DNA of 35,644 nt from Candidatus Nanoarchaeia archaeon (GCA_028706745.1 JAQTVM010000015.1:1-35644), one strand, 5' to 3'; shown: positions 1 to 8,594, counted from the stretch's first letter. Notes: generated by a model not told the origin, from the letters alone. A program made the numbers and translations.

Positions 1-2
1 CT

Positions 3-926
3 TCTTTTGCTCCTGCAATGCCTCCAAAAGGAGAAATAGGCTTCATAAGCCAGTCAGGCGCATTGGCTGACAGCATCATTGACTGGGCTTTGTGGAAGAA
101 TTACGGGTTCAGCAAATTAGTAAGCTATGGAAATGCCGCGGACATAGGGATTACTGACTTAATTGAATACTTTGACAATGACAAGGAGACAAAGGCAATT
201 GCAGTTTATGCAGAAAGCATTCCAAAAGGCAGGGAGTTTATGCGGATTGCTTCAAAAGCAAAAAAGCCGATTGTGATTCTGAAAGCAGGGCAGCATGAGA
301 CCGGAATGAAAGCTGCAAAATCACATACAGGCAATCTGGCGGGCTCGTATGAAGTGTACAAGGCTGCATTCAAGCAAAGCAAGATACACGAAGTCCAGAA
401 TGTTGATGAATTATTTGAAGCTGCGCAGGTGATGGCATACCAGTCAAGATTAAAAGGGAATAATATTGCTATTGTGACAAATGGAGGGGGATGCGGAGTT
501 ATTACTGCAGACAACTGCTTTCAGGAAGGGCTGAATCTTGCTGTATTGGATGAGAAAACATTGAAGGCTCTTGATGCTTCCGGCAAGATGCATCCTGCTT
601 ACTCAAGAAGCAATCCATTGGACATTGTGGGTGATGCGCTGCCTGACAGGTATGAAACTGCAATTAATTATGTATTGCAGCAAAAGGATGTTCACGGGCT
701 TATTGTGATTGAAACTCTTCAGACAATGACTGACCCTGTTGAGAATGCAAAGGTTATACTGAAAGCAAAAGATAAGTTCAAGGACAAGCCAATAGTTGCT
801 GTGTTCATGGGCGGAAAGTTCACGAGAATGGGAAAGTTATTCCTTGAAGCGCACAAGGTGCCTGTTTATGCTTATCCTATGAAAGCAGTTCTGGCTATGA
901 AGGCGCTGCTGCATAAGAAAGGATAG
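3..926 (+). CDS. acdA: ADP-forming acyl/acetyl-CoA synthetase, alpha subunit (C-terminal part, 5' end cut by window)
   Basis: The reading frame is open to the left edge (codons before the first ATG at 18 encode SFAPA), so this is the C-terminal ~307 residues of a longer protein. It begins at the second CoA-ligase domain (GEIGFISQSGAL). It contains the SHTGNLAGS motif, whose His (residue 103 counted from the ATG at 18) is the phosphorylated His of this family, and then an NGGGCGVITADN segment. It ends in KKG without an ATP-grasp (beta) domain, so it is the separate alpha-subunit form or a protein with the beta domain elsewhere. Family knowledge: the enzyme converts acyl-CoA, ADP and Pi to acid, ATP and CoA, giving substrate-level ATP in fermentative archaea. 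The substrate (acetyl or other acyl) cannot be told from sequence. Confidence 0.9.
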   Translation, partial: SFAPAMPPKGEIGFISQSGALADSIIDWALWKNYGFSKLVSYGNAADIGITDLIEYFDNDKETKAIAVYAESIPKGREFMRIASKAKKPIVILKAGQHETGMKAAKSHTGNLAGSYEVYKAAFKQSKIHEVQNVDELFEAAQVMAYQSRLKGNNIAIVTNGGGCGVITADNCFQEGLNLAVLDEKTLKALDASGKMHPAYSRSNPLDIVGDALPDRYETAINYVLQQKDVHGLIVIETLQTMTDPVENAKVILKAKDKFKDKPIVAVFMGGKFTRMGKLFLEAHKVPVYAYPMKAVLAMKALLHKKG

Positions 927-943
927 AAAGCCGACTCTCTGCA

Positions 944-1237
944 TCAATACCCGGCTTTTCTAAGATACTTTTTTAAATCCTTGTATTCCTTATCCCTGTC
1001 GAGAATGCAAAGCACATAAACATATGGTTTGTCAACAAGATAGATAACCCTCTTTTCCTTGTGCAGGTCCTCAAACCTTATCCTGAAAAGAAAGAGGCTA
1101 TAGCCGTGGATTCGCTTGTTGCGGAAAGGGTTTAGTTTTACAAGCTTTAGCTTTTCTTCCAGCTGCCTTGCTGTTTCAGAGTTGATATCCTCAAGCTGCT
1201 CAAGGAAAAATTCAGAGGGCTTAAGAATGTATTCCAT
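944..1237 (-). CDS. RelE/ParE-family toxin
   Basis: 97-residue basic protein with the typical RelE/ParE layout: an N-terminal helix pair (MEYILKPSEFFLEQLEDI), then NPFRNKRIHGYSLFLFRIRF, then a beta hairpin RVIYLVDKPYVYVLCI and a C-terminal DKEYKDL helix. The frame is open further upstream through a TTG at 1282, but the ATG at 1237 gives the canonical length and overlaps the antitoxin by 17 nt, as usual for translationally coupled toxin-antitoxin pairs. Family members are mRNA interferases or gyrase poisons; which one is not resolvable here. It is the downstream gene of a two-gene operon with the antitoxin at 1221-1481. Confidence 0.8.
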   Translation of the reverse strand: MEYILKPSEFFLEQLEDINSETARQLEEKLKLVKLNPFRNKRIHGYSLFLFRIRFEDLHKEKRVIYLVDKPYVYVLCILDRDKEYKDLKKYLRKAGY

Positions 1238-1481
1238 TTCCGCGCTTCTTGAGCTTCCTGAAAAGCTCTTCTTCAGTTCCAAAGAGATTCTTTTTCATGC
1301 TTGTTTCAGCCAATTGCTTTACTAAAGCAAGCTCCTGCTTTGACAGGCTTGGCTCAAATAGCTTTTCCCTCAGTGTTTCCTTTAACAATTCCTGCAACGT
1401 GCCAAAGCCGTGTTTTTCAGCGTAAGACTTGGCCGCAACAAGCATGTTTTCCGGAAGCCGGAGGTTTATCTGCGCGTTCAT
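1221..1481 (-). CDS. Ribbon-helix-helix-type antitoxin
   Basis: 86-residue protein starting MNAQINLRLPENMLVAAKSY, a ribbon-helix-helix-like N-terminus (short beta strand, then two helices with an LQELLKETLREKL second helix), followed by a charged C-terminal tail that would bind the toxin. The frame is open upstream to 1541, but the ATG at 1481 is preferred. It removes 20 residues unlike the family, and a TATA-like TTTAAATA (minus strand, plus positions 1504-1511) lies 23-30 nt before it, so the transcript would be leaderless. An overlapping palindromic operator sits directly in front of this start. It probably neutralises the RelE-like toxin and autorepresses the operon. Confidence 0.75.
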   Translation of the reverse strand: MNAQINLRLPENMLVAAKSYAEKHGFGTLQELLKETLREKLFEPSLSKQELALVKQLAETSMKKNLFGTEEELFRKLKKRGNGIHS

Positions 1482-1511
1482 GGTATCTAAAGATACCAAT
1501 TGGTATTTAAA
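1482..1511 (-). promoter_or_regulatory. Toxin-antitoxin promoter and overlapping operator
   Basis: Two overlapping dyads share one half-site. GGTATC-TAAA-GATACC lies at 1482-1497 and the perfect 14-bp palindrome ATACCAATTGGTAT at 1493-1506. Together they form three alternating GGTAT/ATACC half-sites ending in the TATA-like TTTAAATA (minus strand). A dimeric antitoxin bound here would cover both the TATA box and the start site. The autoregulation is inferred. Confidence 0.6.
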
Positions 1512-1666
1512 GGTTTTGGTTTCCATATAGGGCTTAAGCATTAACTTATATAAAAAGTTTTGTCCGGAAAATTGCTCCTTTTTACGTCGTCAAAGTAAAT
1601 CCTGCGGAAAGCTTGAAAATATTACAATGAAATAGAAAACAGGGCTAATTCACGCGGCAGTTCTGC

Positions 1667-3055
1667 CTATTTCGTATGCCCAAGAACATCAGGCCTTCCG
1701 ACTGAGAAATAATCAAAGCCTTCCTCTTTCATCTGCCTTGGATTCAATATGTCTTTTCCGTCAAAGATTACAGGCTTTTTCAAAAGCTTCTTTACCTGCA
1801 AAAAGTCAGGATTCCTGAAATCATTCCACTCTACTGTAATCACAACGCCCTCTGCATCCTTGACTGCCTCGTACATGTCAGAGACAAATGAAAGCCTTGA
1901 AAGATGAGGCTTTATTTTTTCATCAAGTGACAAAGTGAACATTGCCTGCTCGCTTCCTGAAGGCTCGTATGCAGACACATAAGCTCCCTTAAGCAAAAGC
2001 TCCTTTATCATGTGAACGCCTGCTGACTCCCTTGTGTCATCTGTTTCAGGCTTGAATGCAGTTCCCCACACTGCTAATTTCTTTCCTTCAATACTATTGT
2101 AATATTTTTCTATTCTCGGAAGGAAAAGCTCTTTCTGCGCTTCGTTCTGCTTTACAATCATTTCAACATATTCCAAATCAGCTGTTCCAGGGCGGTGCTG
2201 TGACATTGTGTGTATAAGCTCTCTCACGTCTTTCGGAAAGCACGAGCCGCCAAATCCAAGCCCTGCATAAACAAACCTTCCAACCCTTGCGTCCTTTTTG
2301 ACGCCCTCAAGCACTTTTCTCCAGTCAGCGCCGAGTTCTCTTGAAAGGTTAGCCATTGCATTTGTAAGAGAAACCTGCGCAGCAAGGTAAGTGTTTGATG
2401 CATACTTTACTATTTCGGCATCAATGTTGCTCATGAACATGATTGAGACTTCCCTGTCCTTGAATGGAGCGTACAATTCATCCATTATTGAGGCTGCCTT
2501 TGCATTTGAAGTTCCAACCACAATTCTCGAAGGTCTTAAGCAGTCCTTGACAGCTCTTCCTTCTGCCAAAAATTCCGGATTTGAGACAACGTCAAACTCA
2601 TTTTTTGTTTCTTCAGCAATTGCATCATGCACCATCTTGTAAGTCATTGGCGGTACAGTGCTCTTGGTGACTATTATCTTGTATATTGGGGTTTCTGATT
2701 CATAATTCATTGCCTTCCCAATGTCGTGCGCAACATTTCTTACGTGATTGAGATTTGCAGAGCCGTCCTCGTTTGCAGGAGTGCCGACTGCAATGAATAT
2801 TATTTTTGCCTCTTTAACAGCTTCGTTAATGTCAGTTGTAAACCTTAATCTTTTCTTGTCATAATTTTCTTTCACAAGCCTCGGCAAATCAGGCTCGAGA
2901 ATCGGAAGGTCGTTTCTTTTTCCCTCGCAGAACTCGTTAAGATGGTCTATTTTTGCCTTTATTTTGTCAACACAGGTTACATTATGGTTAACGTCTGCAA
3001 AAGCAGCGCCCTGAACCAGTCCAACATATCCTGTGCCTATAACAGCCACTCTCAT
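1667..3055 (-). CDS. ugd: UDP-glucose/GDP-mannose dehydrogenase family protein (UDP-glucose 6-dehydrogenase)
   Basis: 462 residues, full length for the family. The N-terminal Rossmann motif is GTGYVG (residues 7-12), a GTPANEDGSAN loop is at ~91-101, the central dimerisation helix holds NTYLAAQVSLTNAMANL, and the catalytic Cys lies in FGGSCFPKD (Cys272). The C-terminal UDP-binding domain has AVWGTAFKPETDDTRES. It oxidises UDP-glucose (or a related UDP-hexose) twice with NAD+ to the uronate, feeding glycan or cell-surface polysaccharide synthesis. A minus-strand TATA box (plus TTTATATAT near 3080-3088) lies ~25-33 nt before the ATG, so the transcript is leaderless. No other glycan genes adjoin it. 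UDP-N-acetylhexosamine as substrate cannot be excluded. Confidence 0.92.
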   Translation of the reverse strand: MRVAVIGTGYVGLVQGAAFADVNHNVTCVDKIKAKIDHLNEFCEGKRNDLPILEPDLPRLVKENYDKKRLRFTTDINEAVKEAKIIFIAVGTPANEDGSANLNHVRNVAHDIGKAMNYESETPIYKIIVTKSTVPPMTYKMVHDAIAEETKNEFDVVSNPEFLAEGRAVKDCLRPSRIVVGTSNAKAASIMDELYAPFKDREVSIMFMSNIDAEIVKYASNTYLAAQVSLTNAMANLSRELGADWRKVLEGVKKDARVGRFVYAGLGFGGSCFPKDVRELIHTMSQHRPGTADLEYVEMIVKQNEAQKELFLPRIEKYYNSIEGKKLAVWGTAFKPETDDTRESAGVHMIKELLLKGAYVSAYEPSGSEQAMFTLSLDEKIKPHLSRLSFVSDMYEAVKDAEGVVITVEWNDFRNPDFLQVKKLLKKPVIFDGKDILNPRQMKEEGFDYFSVGRPDVLGHTK

Positions 3056-3190
3056 TTACAGAAAGTGATTAAATACGGGTTTATATATCTTGTGCAAAGA
3101 GGCTCTCACGAGCTTGAAAACCTCCCTTAGGCAATAGGTTTATAAGGAAAAGGCACTAATCCATTTTATCAGTTTCAGGAGGGTTTTAAA

Positions 3191-4195
3191 ATGGCATGCA
3201 AATGTGAAAATTCAGGGCACGAATGCAAAGGCGACTGCAGCTGCGGTGGAAAAAGCACCCCTCTGCAAAAAAAGGCAATGGCAACAGCCGTTGACCAGTT
3301 CCACAAATGGGACGACATGGTTTTCAAGGGAATTGATGGGATTCCTCCCCTGGTTAATGTTGAAATGTCTGCTTACACAATGGATTTCTTCATGAGGGAG
3401 AACCAGCTTCTTCAGCTTTTGTTTACGTCTGAGCCTAAAAATTTTGTAAGGGCGGACATGAACATGGCAACAGTGCTTTATGACAGGGACAAGCTTGTTG
3501 GAATTGCGATTGAATACGGAAATAAGGAAAGGGCGTTTATTTCAATGGACAAGCTTGACAAGAGCAAATTCTTGGGTTTGCCTGACTGGCAGGAAGAGCC
3601 TGAAAGGCACGCTTCAGCAATGAGGACAAGAATTGAGGAATGCACAGGCAGGTATATCGGCCTGGTAAAATGCGCTGACCTGATGGGATTCTTTGGAGGG
3701 CTGAACAGGGTTGTTGAAAACGAGAACACACTGGAAATGCTTCTGGATGGAGTGAAGTTTGCCTGCAACTGCGTGGCTTACGGGCACCTTTCAATACAGC
3801 CTGAGCCGAAGTTCTTTTCGTATTTGAAATTATTGAATAATTTAACTGATAAAATGGATTCAAAGAACTTGGCAGAGAAGATAAACAGCAAATTGCCTGA
3901 CTTTGCAATGGGACTGGTATTGCAGAACAAGAAAGGAGAGTTTGCAGCTGTTGACTTGTATTCAACAGACCATCAGTTGGGATTCAATGATTTCGGCGAC
4001 TTAGGGCTTTTTACAGGGATTCCTCTTAAAGAAGTTGCTCCTGCACTGAAAAAGATTACAGAAGAGACATTTGCAGTGGGACTTTCAACAGATTTCCTGT
4101 ACAATGCAATGCACGCTGCCTTGACATACTCACCTCTTAAGCTGGGAAAGGCAGTGTTCAATGCAGTGAGAAAAGGAGAGATTGTTTTATGCTGA
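3191..4195 (+). CDS. Unknown protein with Cys-rich N-terminus, in operon with GluRS
   Basis: 334 residues, not recognised. The first 21 residues (MACKCENSGHECKGDCSCGGK) hold six Cys and one His in CxC / C-x3-C-x-C spacing, suggesting a small metal-binding knuckle. The rest is a soluble mixed alpha/beta protein without membrane segments or a motif I can name. TATA-like TTTATAAG at 3139-3146 is followed by a strong Shine-Dalgarno AGGAGGG (3177-3183), 7 nt before the ATG, so unlike many neighbours this mRNA has a leader. Its last codons overlap the start of the GluRS gene by 7 nt, implying co-transcription and perhaps translational coupling. A role near tRNA charging is only a context inference. 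Confidence 0.75.
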   Translation: MACKCENSGHECKGDCSCGGKSTPLQKKAMATAVDQFHKWDDMVFKGIDGIPPLVNVEMSAYTMDFFMRENQLLQLLFTSEPKNFVRADMNMATVLYDRDKLVGIAIEYGNKERAFISMDKLDKSKFLGLPDWQEEPERHASAMRTRIEECTGRYIGLVKCADLMGFFGGLNRVVENENTLEMLLDGVKFACNCVAYGHLSIQPEPKFFSYLKLLNNLTDKMDSKNLAEKINSKLPDFAMGLVLQNKKGEFAAVDLYSTDHQLGFNDFGDLGLFTGIPLKEVAPALKKITEETFAVGLSTDFLYNAMHAALTYSPLKLGKAVFNAVRKGEIVLC

Positions 4196-5850
4196 AGAAG
4201 GACATTGAGAAGTACGCCCTGCACAACGCCGTGAAGTACGGAGGCAAGGCAAATCCGGGCGCTGTGATAGGAAAACTGCTTTCTGAGAAACCTGAATTAA
4301 AGGACAAGATGAAGGATGTTGCAAAGGAAGTTAATTCTGTAATCAAGGAAGTAAATGCAATGAATCCGAACGAGCAGCTTGAAAAGCTGCAGAAGACTGC
4401 GCCTGAGCTTCTTGAGAAGAAAGAGAAAGTGAAAACACACGAACTCCCTGAACTGGAAAATGCGCACGAAGGAAAAACAGTGATGAGAATGGCTCCTTAT
4501 CCGTCAGGACCTTTGCATATCGGGAATACGAGACCTTACATTCTCAATGATGAGTACACAAAGAAATACAAGGGCAAATTGCTTTTGGTGATGGATGACA
4601 CAATCGGCTCTGATGAAAAAAATGTCACAAAAGACGCATACAATATGATTCCTGAAGGCTTGAAATGGCTGGGTATTGAATTTGAGGACAAATTGCTTTA
4701 CAAGTCAGACAGGCTTGAGCTTTATTACAAGCACGCAGAGGAATTGATAAAGAAAGAAAAAGCATATGTCTGCTTTTGCAGCACTGAAAAATTAAGGGAA
4801 AACAGGAAAGACATGAAAATATGCGAGTGCAGGGAAGCGACTGTTGAGAAAACACTTGACGAATGGAAGAAGATGTTCAATCATTACAAGGAAGGGGAAG
4901 CTGCATTAAGAATCAAGACAAGCATGGAGCACCCGAATCCCGCGTTCAGGGACAGGGTAATATTCAGGATTTGCGAAAGAACGCATCCAAGAGTCGGAAA
5001 CAAGTACAGGGTATGGCCTTTATTGGATTTTTCCTGGGCAATTGACGACCATCTTCTTGGAATTACCCATATCCTGAGGGGAAAGGACCTGATGATTGAA
5101 AGCGACATGGAAAAATACATCTGGGATATTTTCGGCTGGAAGCACGCTGAATTAATTCACACAGGGCTTGTGCAGATTGACGGAGTGAAAATTTCAAAGT
5201 CAAAGGCGAAGAAAGAGGTTGAATCCGGCTTGTATTCAGGATGGGATGACCCAAGAACATGGAGCCTGCAGGCTTTGAGAAGAAGGGGAATACTGCCGGA
5301 GGCAATAAGGGCTTTTTCATTGAGCTTTGGAGTTAATTCAAATGAAATCACAGTGCCTGTTGACAGCCTTTATGCAGAGAACAGGAAGATTATTGACGAG
5401 AAGGCAAACAGGTATTTCTTTGTTGAAGACCCGAAGAAAATCAAGATTATTGATGCTCCTGCAATGAAGGCAGAGATTGATTTGCACCAGGATTTCAACG
5501 AAAGGGGAAAAAGGCATTTTGAAACATCTGATGAGTTTTATGTTGCTGACACTTTGACTAAGTCCCAGGTTTACAGGTTCATACATCTCTTTAATTTCAA
5601 GGACCTGAAGTTTGTGTCAAAAGAGCACGATACTTCATTGAATGCAAAGCTTATTCACTGGCTGCCTGCAAACGAGGACAATGCTGAAGTGGAGATTATG
5701 ATGGATGACGGAAGCATAAAGAAAGGGCTTGCCGAGAAAGGAGTGAAGCATTTGAAAGAAGGCGATGAAATCCAGTTTGAGAGGTTCGGTTTCTGCAGGT
5801 TTGACAGGAAGGAATCAGGGAAGTATGTGTTCTGGCTTACGCATAAGTGA
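4189..5850 (+). CDS. gltX: Glutamyl-tRNA synthetase, archaeal type
   Basis: 553 residues, the usual archaeal GluRS length. The N-terminal ~95 residues form the helical archaeal extension. The class I signature is PYPSGPLHIGN (HIGH-like, 110-113), and KISKS (334-338) is the KMSKS-like loop. A CxC...CxC pair (Cys195/197 and Cys212/214) may bind zinc in the catalytic insertion. The C-terminal anticodon-binding part is beta-barrel like, as in the GluRS/GlnRS archaeal-eukaryal branch. It attaches Glu to tRNA-Glu. Known for archaea: this enzyme is non-discriminating and also charges tRNA-Gln (a tRNA-Gln gene lies at 16317-16483) before amidation by GatDE/GatCAB. The start at 4189 overlaps the upstream unknown gene. 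Confidence 0.95.
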   Translation: MLKKDIEKYALHNAVKYGGKANPGAVIGKLLSEKPELKDKMKDVAKEVNSVIKEVNAMNPNEQLEKLQKTAPELLEKKEKVKTHELPELENAHEGKTVMRMAPYPSGPLHIGNTRPYILNDEYTKKYKGKLLLVMDDTIGSDEKNVTKDAYNMIPEGLKWLGIEFEDKLLYKSDRLELYYKHAEELIKKEKAYVCFCSTEKLRENRKDMKICECREATVEKTLDEWKKMFNHYKEGEAALRIKTSMEHPNPAFRDRVIFRICERTHPRVGNKYRVWPLLDFSWAIDDHLLGITHILRGKDLMIESDMEKYIWDIFGWKHAELIHTGLVQIDGVKISKSKAKKEVESGLYSGWDDPRTWSLQALRRRGILPEAIRAFSLSFGVNSNEITVPVDSLYAENRKIIDEKANRYFFVEDPKKIKIIDAPAMKAEIDLHQDFNERGKRHFETSDEFYVADTLTKSQVYRFIHLFNFKDLKFVSKEHDTSLNAKLIHWLPANEDNAEVEIMMDDGSIKKGLAEKGVKHLKEGDEIQFERFGFCRFDRKESGKYVFWLTHK

Positions 5851-6077
5851 AAAGCCCGCCTGCCGGCATTGTTTTTAGGATTATTCTGGCTTGGCATTGC
5901 TATTTAATCTGCCTTTAAACCATTAAAACACTATTTTTAGGCTTCCGAAAGGTTCTGTCACTTCGTTCCAAACTTCACGGTTTTTCAAACCGCAAAGCTT
6001 ATATATAGATAGTAATTGCTAAATGGTAACATATTAACAGGTTTTCCTGTCCTTAAAACAGGCGGGGGTAAAATAGA
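5851..6077. promoter_or_regulatory. Intergenic region with hairpin and promoter for the coiled-coil gene
   Basis: A small inverted repeat CGGTTT-TTC-AAACCG lies just before the TATA-like CTTATATATAG (about 5997-6008). The downstream gene starts at 6078, so this promoter would give a ~45-nt leader that contains the G-rich Shine-Dalgarno GGCGGGGGT near 6061-6069. Nothing coding is seen in these 227 bp. Confidence 0.45.
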
Positions 6078-7289
6078 ATGGGGATAATATTTGCTAGAGA
6101 ATGGGATGTAATAGCCGGCGGTCCGATGTATAGGCAAGGTTTAAATCCGGCTGTTTCAGCAGATGTAAGCGATATGGAATTAGCTGTGCTGAGGCAATCT
6201 TCTGGTTCTTCAACAGCTCTTGCCAAAGTGGAAGATGTTTCTCTTGCAAGAATAATGGATTCTGAAACAGCAAGAGCGTATATTCAAAAAGTATCAGTGC
6301 CTGCTGATGATGCAGGCCCTTACAAGGTGAAGCTTGGAACAAGCATTTCAGATGACCAGGCAAAATACGATGCCCTTGTGAAGGATGAAAAACAGAAATT
6401 CAGGAAAGGAACAAGGCTTCTGGCAAGATTGTTTGGAAAAGCAGAATTCAAGCCGTCAAGGGACGAGCCTGAGAAGTCAACAAAGACACAGCTTCTTGAG
6501 GGCATTGTCCTGATGAGCGACAAGCTGCAGAGGGATGTGCAGGCATTTGCAGACATACCTGCCGCGCTTGAAAGAAACAGGGGTACTTATGCTGAACTGC
6601 TGCAGAAAGAGGCTGCAGTGAGAAAGCAGATTGAAGGATACAGGGAGACTTATTCAGGAGTGCTTGAAATGCTGCAGGCTGTTGGCTTGCTGAAGCGTTA
6701 TGATGCATTAACTGATGACAAAAAGGAAGCTGCAAAGCGGATATTCCAGAAGGATGTCAGCATAGATGTTGATGTTCTCGAGGTAAGGCAGATATTCTGC
6801 GCAAATGTAGAGCCAGAGGCTGAAAAGCTGAAGGCAAAGATTGAGATTGATTTTCCGTTTGCAAGGGAAAGCTACCTTTCAATACAAAGGCGGATGAAAG
6901 ACATTGAGCAGTATGATGCAAGCGATGTAAAGGAGAAATTCGTGCCTGCAATGCTGGCTTTGCATAAGCTTAAGCTTAGGTATGACGAGGCAAAGGTTAA
7001 GGCAGACACAACAGCGCCTGCAGCCGACCTTGACGGCATCATAAGAAGCTGCAATGAGCTTGTTGAGGAAACCGACAGGATACTTGAGAGGGTTCAGATA
7101 GAGGCTGATGTTGACAGGGAAATGAGGGAAGATGCAAAGCAGATTGAGGAAGAGAAGCCCGTTGATATGCTTTCTGAAATGGATTTCTTGCTTGGAAAGC
7201 CTTCTGCCGAGTATGCTCCTGTACAACCTCCAAAGGAAGAAGTTATAATCGAGGCGGAATATACTGAAGTTGGCAAGAAGGAGGTATGA
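6078..7289 (+). CDS. Unknown coiled-coil protein
   Basis: 403 residues, not recognised. The first ~100 residues look globular or disordered. Residues ~110-350 are long charged helices rich in K/E/R/A with heptad-like spacing (for example LQKEAAVRKQIEGYRETY, EKLKAKIEIDFPFARESYLS). The C-terminus is acidic and Pro-rich. No signal peptide or membrane segment is seen. A G-rich Shine-Dalgarno precedes the ATG at 6078. The next gene (7291) starts one base after the TGA here, so the two form an operon. The function is unknown; such proteins are often structural or scaffold-like, but nothing here proves it. Confidence 0.7.
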   Translation: MGIIFAREWDVIAGGPMYRQGLNPAVSADVSDMELAVLRQSSGSSTALAKVEDVSLARIMDSETARAYIQKVSVPADDAGPYKVKLGTSISDDQAKYDALVKDEKQKFRKGTRLLARLFGKAEFKPSRDEPEKSTKTQLLEGIVLMSDKLQRDVQAFADIPAALERNRGTYAELLQKEAAVRKQIEGYRETYSGVLEMLQAVGLLKRYDALTDDKKEAAKRIFQKDVSIDVDVLEVRQIFCANVEPEAEKLKAKIEIDFPFARESYLSIQRRMKDIEQYDASDVKEKFVPAMLALHKLKLRYDEAKVKADTTAPAADLDGIIRSCNELVEETDRILERVQIEADVDREMREDAKQIEEEKPVDMLSEMDFLLGKPSAEYAPVQPPKEEVIIEAEYTEVGKKEV

Positions 7290-7290
7290 A

Positions 7291-8283
7291 ATGCCTTATG
7301 TTCCTAAAATTCTTAAGCAGTATAAGGAATGCGAGAAGGCGTTGAAGGAAGCTGAGAAAGAATTGCGAGGAGATCATCTTGACTATAATGAAATGTTTAA
7401 TCTTGCTAAACTTTCTGCTTTAGAAAGGACTCTTTCCGTTGATACTGACGCAGTGGCAATGATTAGAAGGCATCGGGAGTACGGGCAGAGATTGCCTGCT
7501 GTTTTGGAGATGATTGCAGGGATAAGGAAGAAGTACCCTTCTCTTTGGCCGTCTGAGCCGAGTATTGCTCCGAAGAACAGCCAGCTTATTGAGCCTGTAA
7601 CTGATGCTGAAATGCTTGAAGGCAACTGGGCAAAATGTGTTGCAGGCTGTAAATCAAAAAGTCTTGAAGTGGCAACTGCAAGGCAGATTGCTGAATTAAG
7701 AATGAAGCACGGCAAGGATAGTGTGTATTGCGTTAAAGGCAGCTGGGCTGCTGAGAATTTCAATTACTTGCTTGACGGGAGGATTCTTGTTGCATCTGCG
7801 GATTATAATCCTCACTTTGAATATGCAGAAGAGGCGACAAAGGCGCATAAAGCGGGAAATGAATTTTATCTTGATGACAAAGTTGTTGCAGGGCTTTTGG
7901 AAGGGGTAAAGCAAGGCAAGGTTCTGTTGCTGAAAAGAAAAGATGTCCCTGATAAAATCTCAGTTGATTCATTTGGCAAAGAGCCGCTGACTGTTTTTAT
8001 TGGGTGGAATCAGGATTATGGAGAATTTTTGGATAGCTGTGGGATTAAAAATATTAAATTGTATGTTGCTGAAGAGAAATATGCAAAAAAACAAAAGCAG
8101 GCATTCAGCCGCGCCCTCTGGGCTGGCAGCCTCGATTCAGCCCTTTACGGCGACATCAACAACCTCCTCTTCGGCAACCTCGGCCGTGCTTTTGGGGTAC
8201 GTCGTGGCGAGCAGCCGCAGGCTGCGAGCAGCGGCGAGCGGAGCGAGCAGTCAGGAACAAGGGGGCATGTGCCAACACCCTGA
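7291..8283 (+). CDS. Unknown protein with repeat-derived C-terminal tail
   Basis: 330 residues from the ATG at 7291, which follows a perfect Shine-Dalgarno AAGGAGGT (7278-7285) inside the end of the upstream gene. The N-terminus PYVPKILKQYKECEKALKEA is helical and is repeated in a truncated copy downstream (8291-8512). The middle ~130-270 is an alpha/beta region with VASADYNPHFEYAEEA and LTVFIGWNQDYGEF. I cannot name the family. The last ~35 residues (from about GRAFGV on) are read through a GC-rich intergenic-type repeat (8190-8255) and are low-complexity R/G/E/Q/S, so the native C-terminus was probably replaced by the repeat. Confidence 0.65.
   Translation: MPYVPKILKQYKECEKALKEAEKELRGDHLDYNEMFNLAKLSALERTLSVDTDAVAMIRRHREYGQRLPAVLEMIAGIRKKYPSLWPSEPSIAPKNSQLIEPVTDAEMLEGNWAKCVAGCKSKSLEVATARQIAELRMKHGKDSVYCVKGSWAAENFNYLLDGRILVASADYNPHFEYAEEATKAHKAGNEFYLDDKVVAGLLEGVKQGKVLLLKRKDVPDKISVDSFGKEPLTVFIGWNQDYGEFLDSCGIKNIKLYVAEEKYAKKQKQAFSRALWAGSLDSALYGDINNLLFGNLGRAFGVRRGEQPQAASSGERSEQSGTRGHVPTP
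8190..8255. repeat. GC-rich GCGAG/AGCGG-type repeat
   Basis: Stretch made of overlapping GCGAGCAGC, GCCGCAGGCTGCG and GCGAGCGGAGCGAGC units, strikingly G+C-rich against an AT-leaning background and able to fold into hairpins (for example GCAGCC-GCAG-GGCTGC-like pairings). Related motifs occur at 8520-8562 and inside the tRNA intron at 16352-16445. Confidence 0.55.
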
Positions 8284-8290
8284 GGAAAAC

Positions 8291-8512
8291 ATGACATACA
8301 CTCCGAAATTACTTGAGCAATACAGGGAATGCGAGCAGGCTTTGAAAGAAGCTGAGAATCTTTTGAACAGCGGAAGCACTGATGCAAATGTAATTTCAAG
8401 GCAAAGACAAGGGGATTCAGGGTTTTCAATCCGCAGTGATTCTAGCCCAACCACAGAACTAAAAGAATCCACGCCGGAGGCTGGCCTTTTTTGCCTGTTT
8501 TTTCCTATATAA
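8291..8512 (+). pseudogene. Truncated paralogue of the 7291 gene
   Basis: The ATG at 8291 opens MTYTPKLLEQYRECEQALKE, which matches MPYVPKILKQYKECEKALKE at the start of the 7291 protein at most positions. Similarity stops after ~25 residues and the frame ends at residue 73 with no recognisable domain. It appears to be a tandem duplicate that lost nearly all of its body. The last bases run into CGGAGGCTGGCC followed by TTTTTT, a possible terminator. Whether the short peptide is made is unknown. Confidence 0.6.
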
Positions 8513-8519
8513 AAGCTTT

Positions 8520-8594
8520 TCTCGCTATCGCTCGAAACCTCCCTCGCTTCTGCTCGGAAGGTTTTTAAACCTAAAACGCCACTATAATAGTCGT
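8520..8594 (+). promoter_or_regulatory. Repeat remnant and promoter of the UbiB-like gene
   Basis: CTCGCTATCGCTCG and CTCGCTTCTGCTCGG units resemble the GC-rich repeat at 8190-8255. They are followed by TATA-like TTTTTAAA (8563-8570), 25-32 nt before the ATG at 8595, consistent with a leaderless mRNA. Confidence 0.5.

Noticed and set aside
8000-8512. Open frame starting inside the 7291 gene
   Set aside because: Only its last 73 codons show homology (to the 7291 N-terminus); the upstream part is an out-of-frame shadow.
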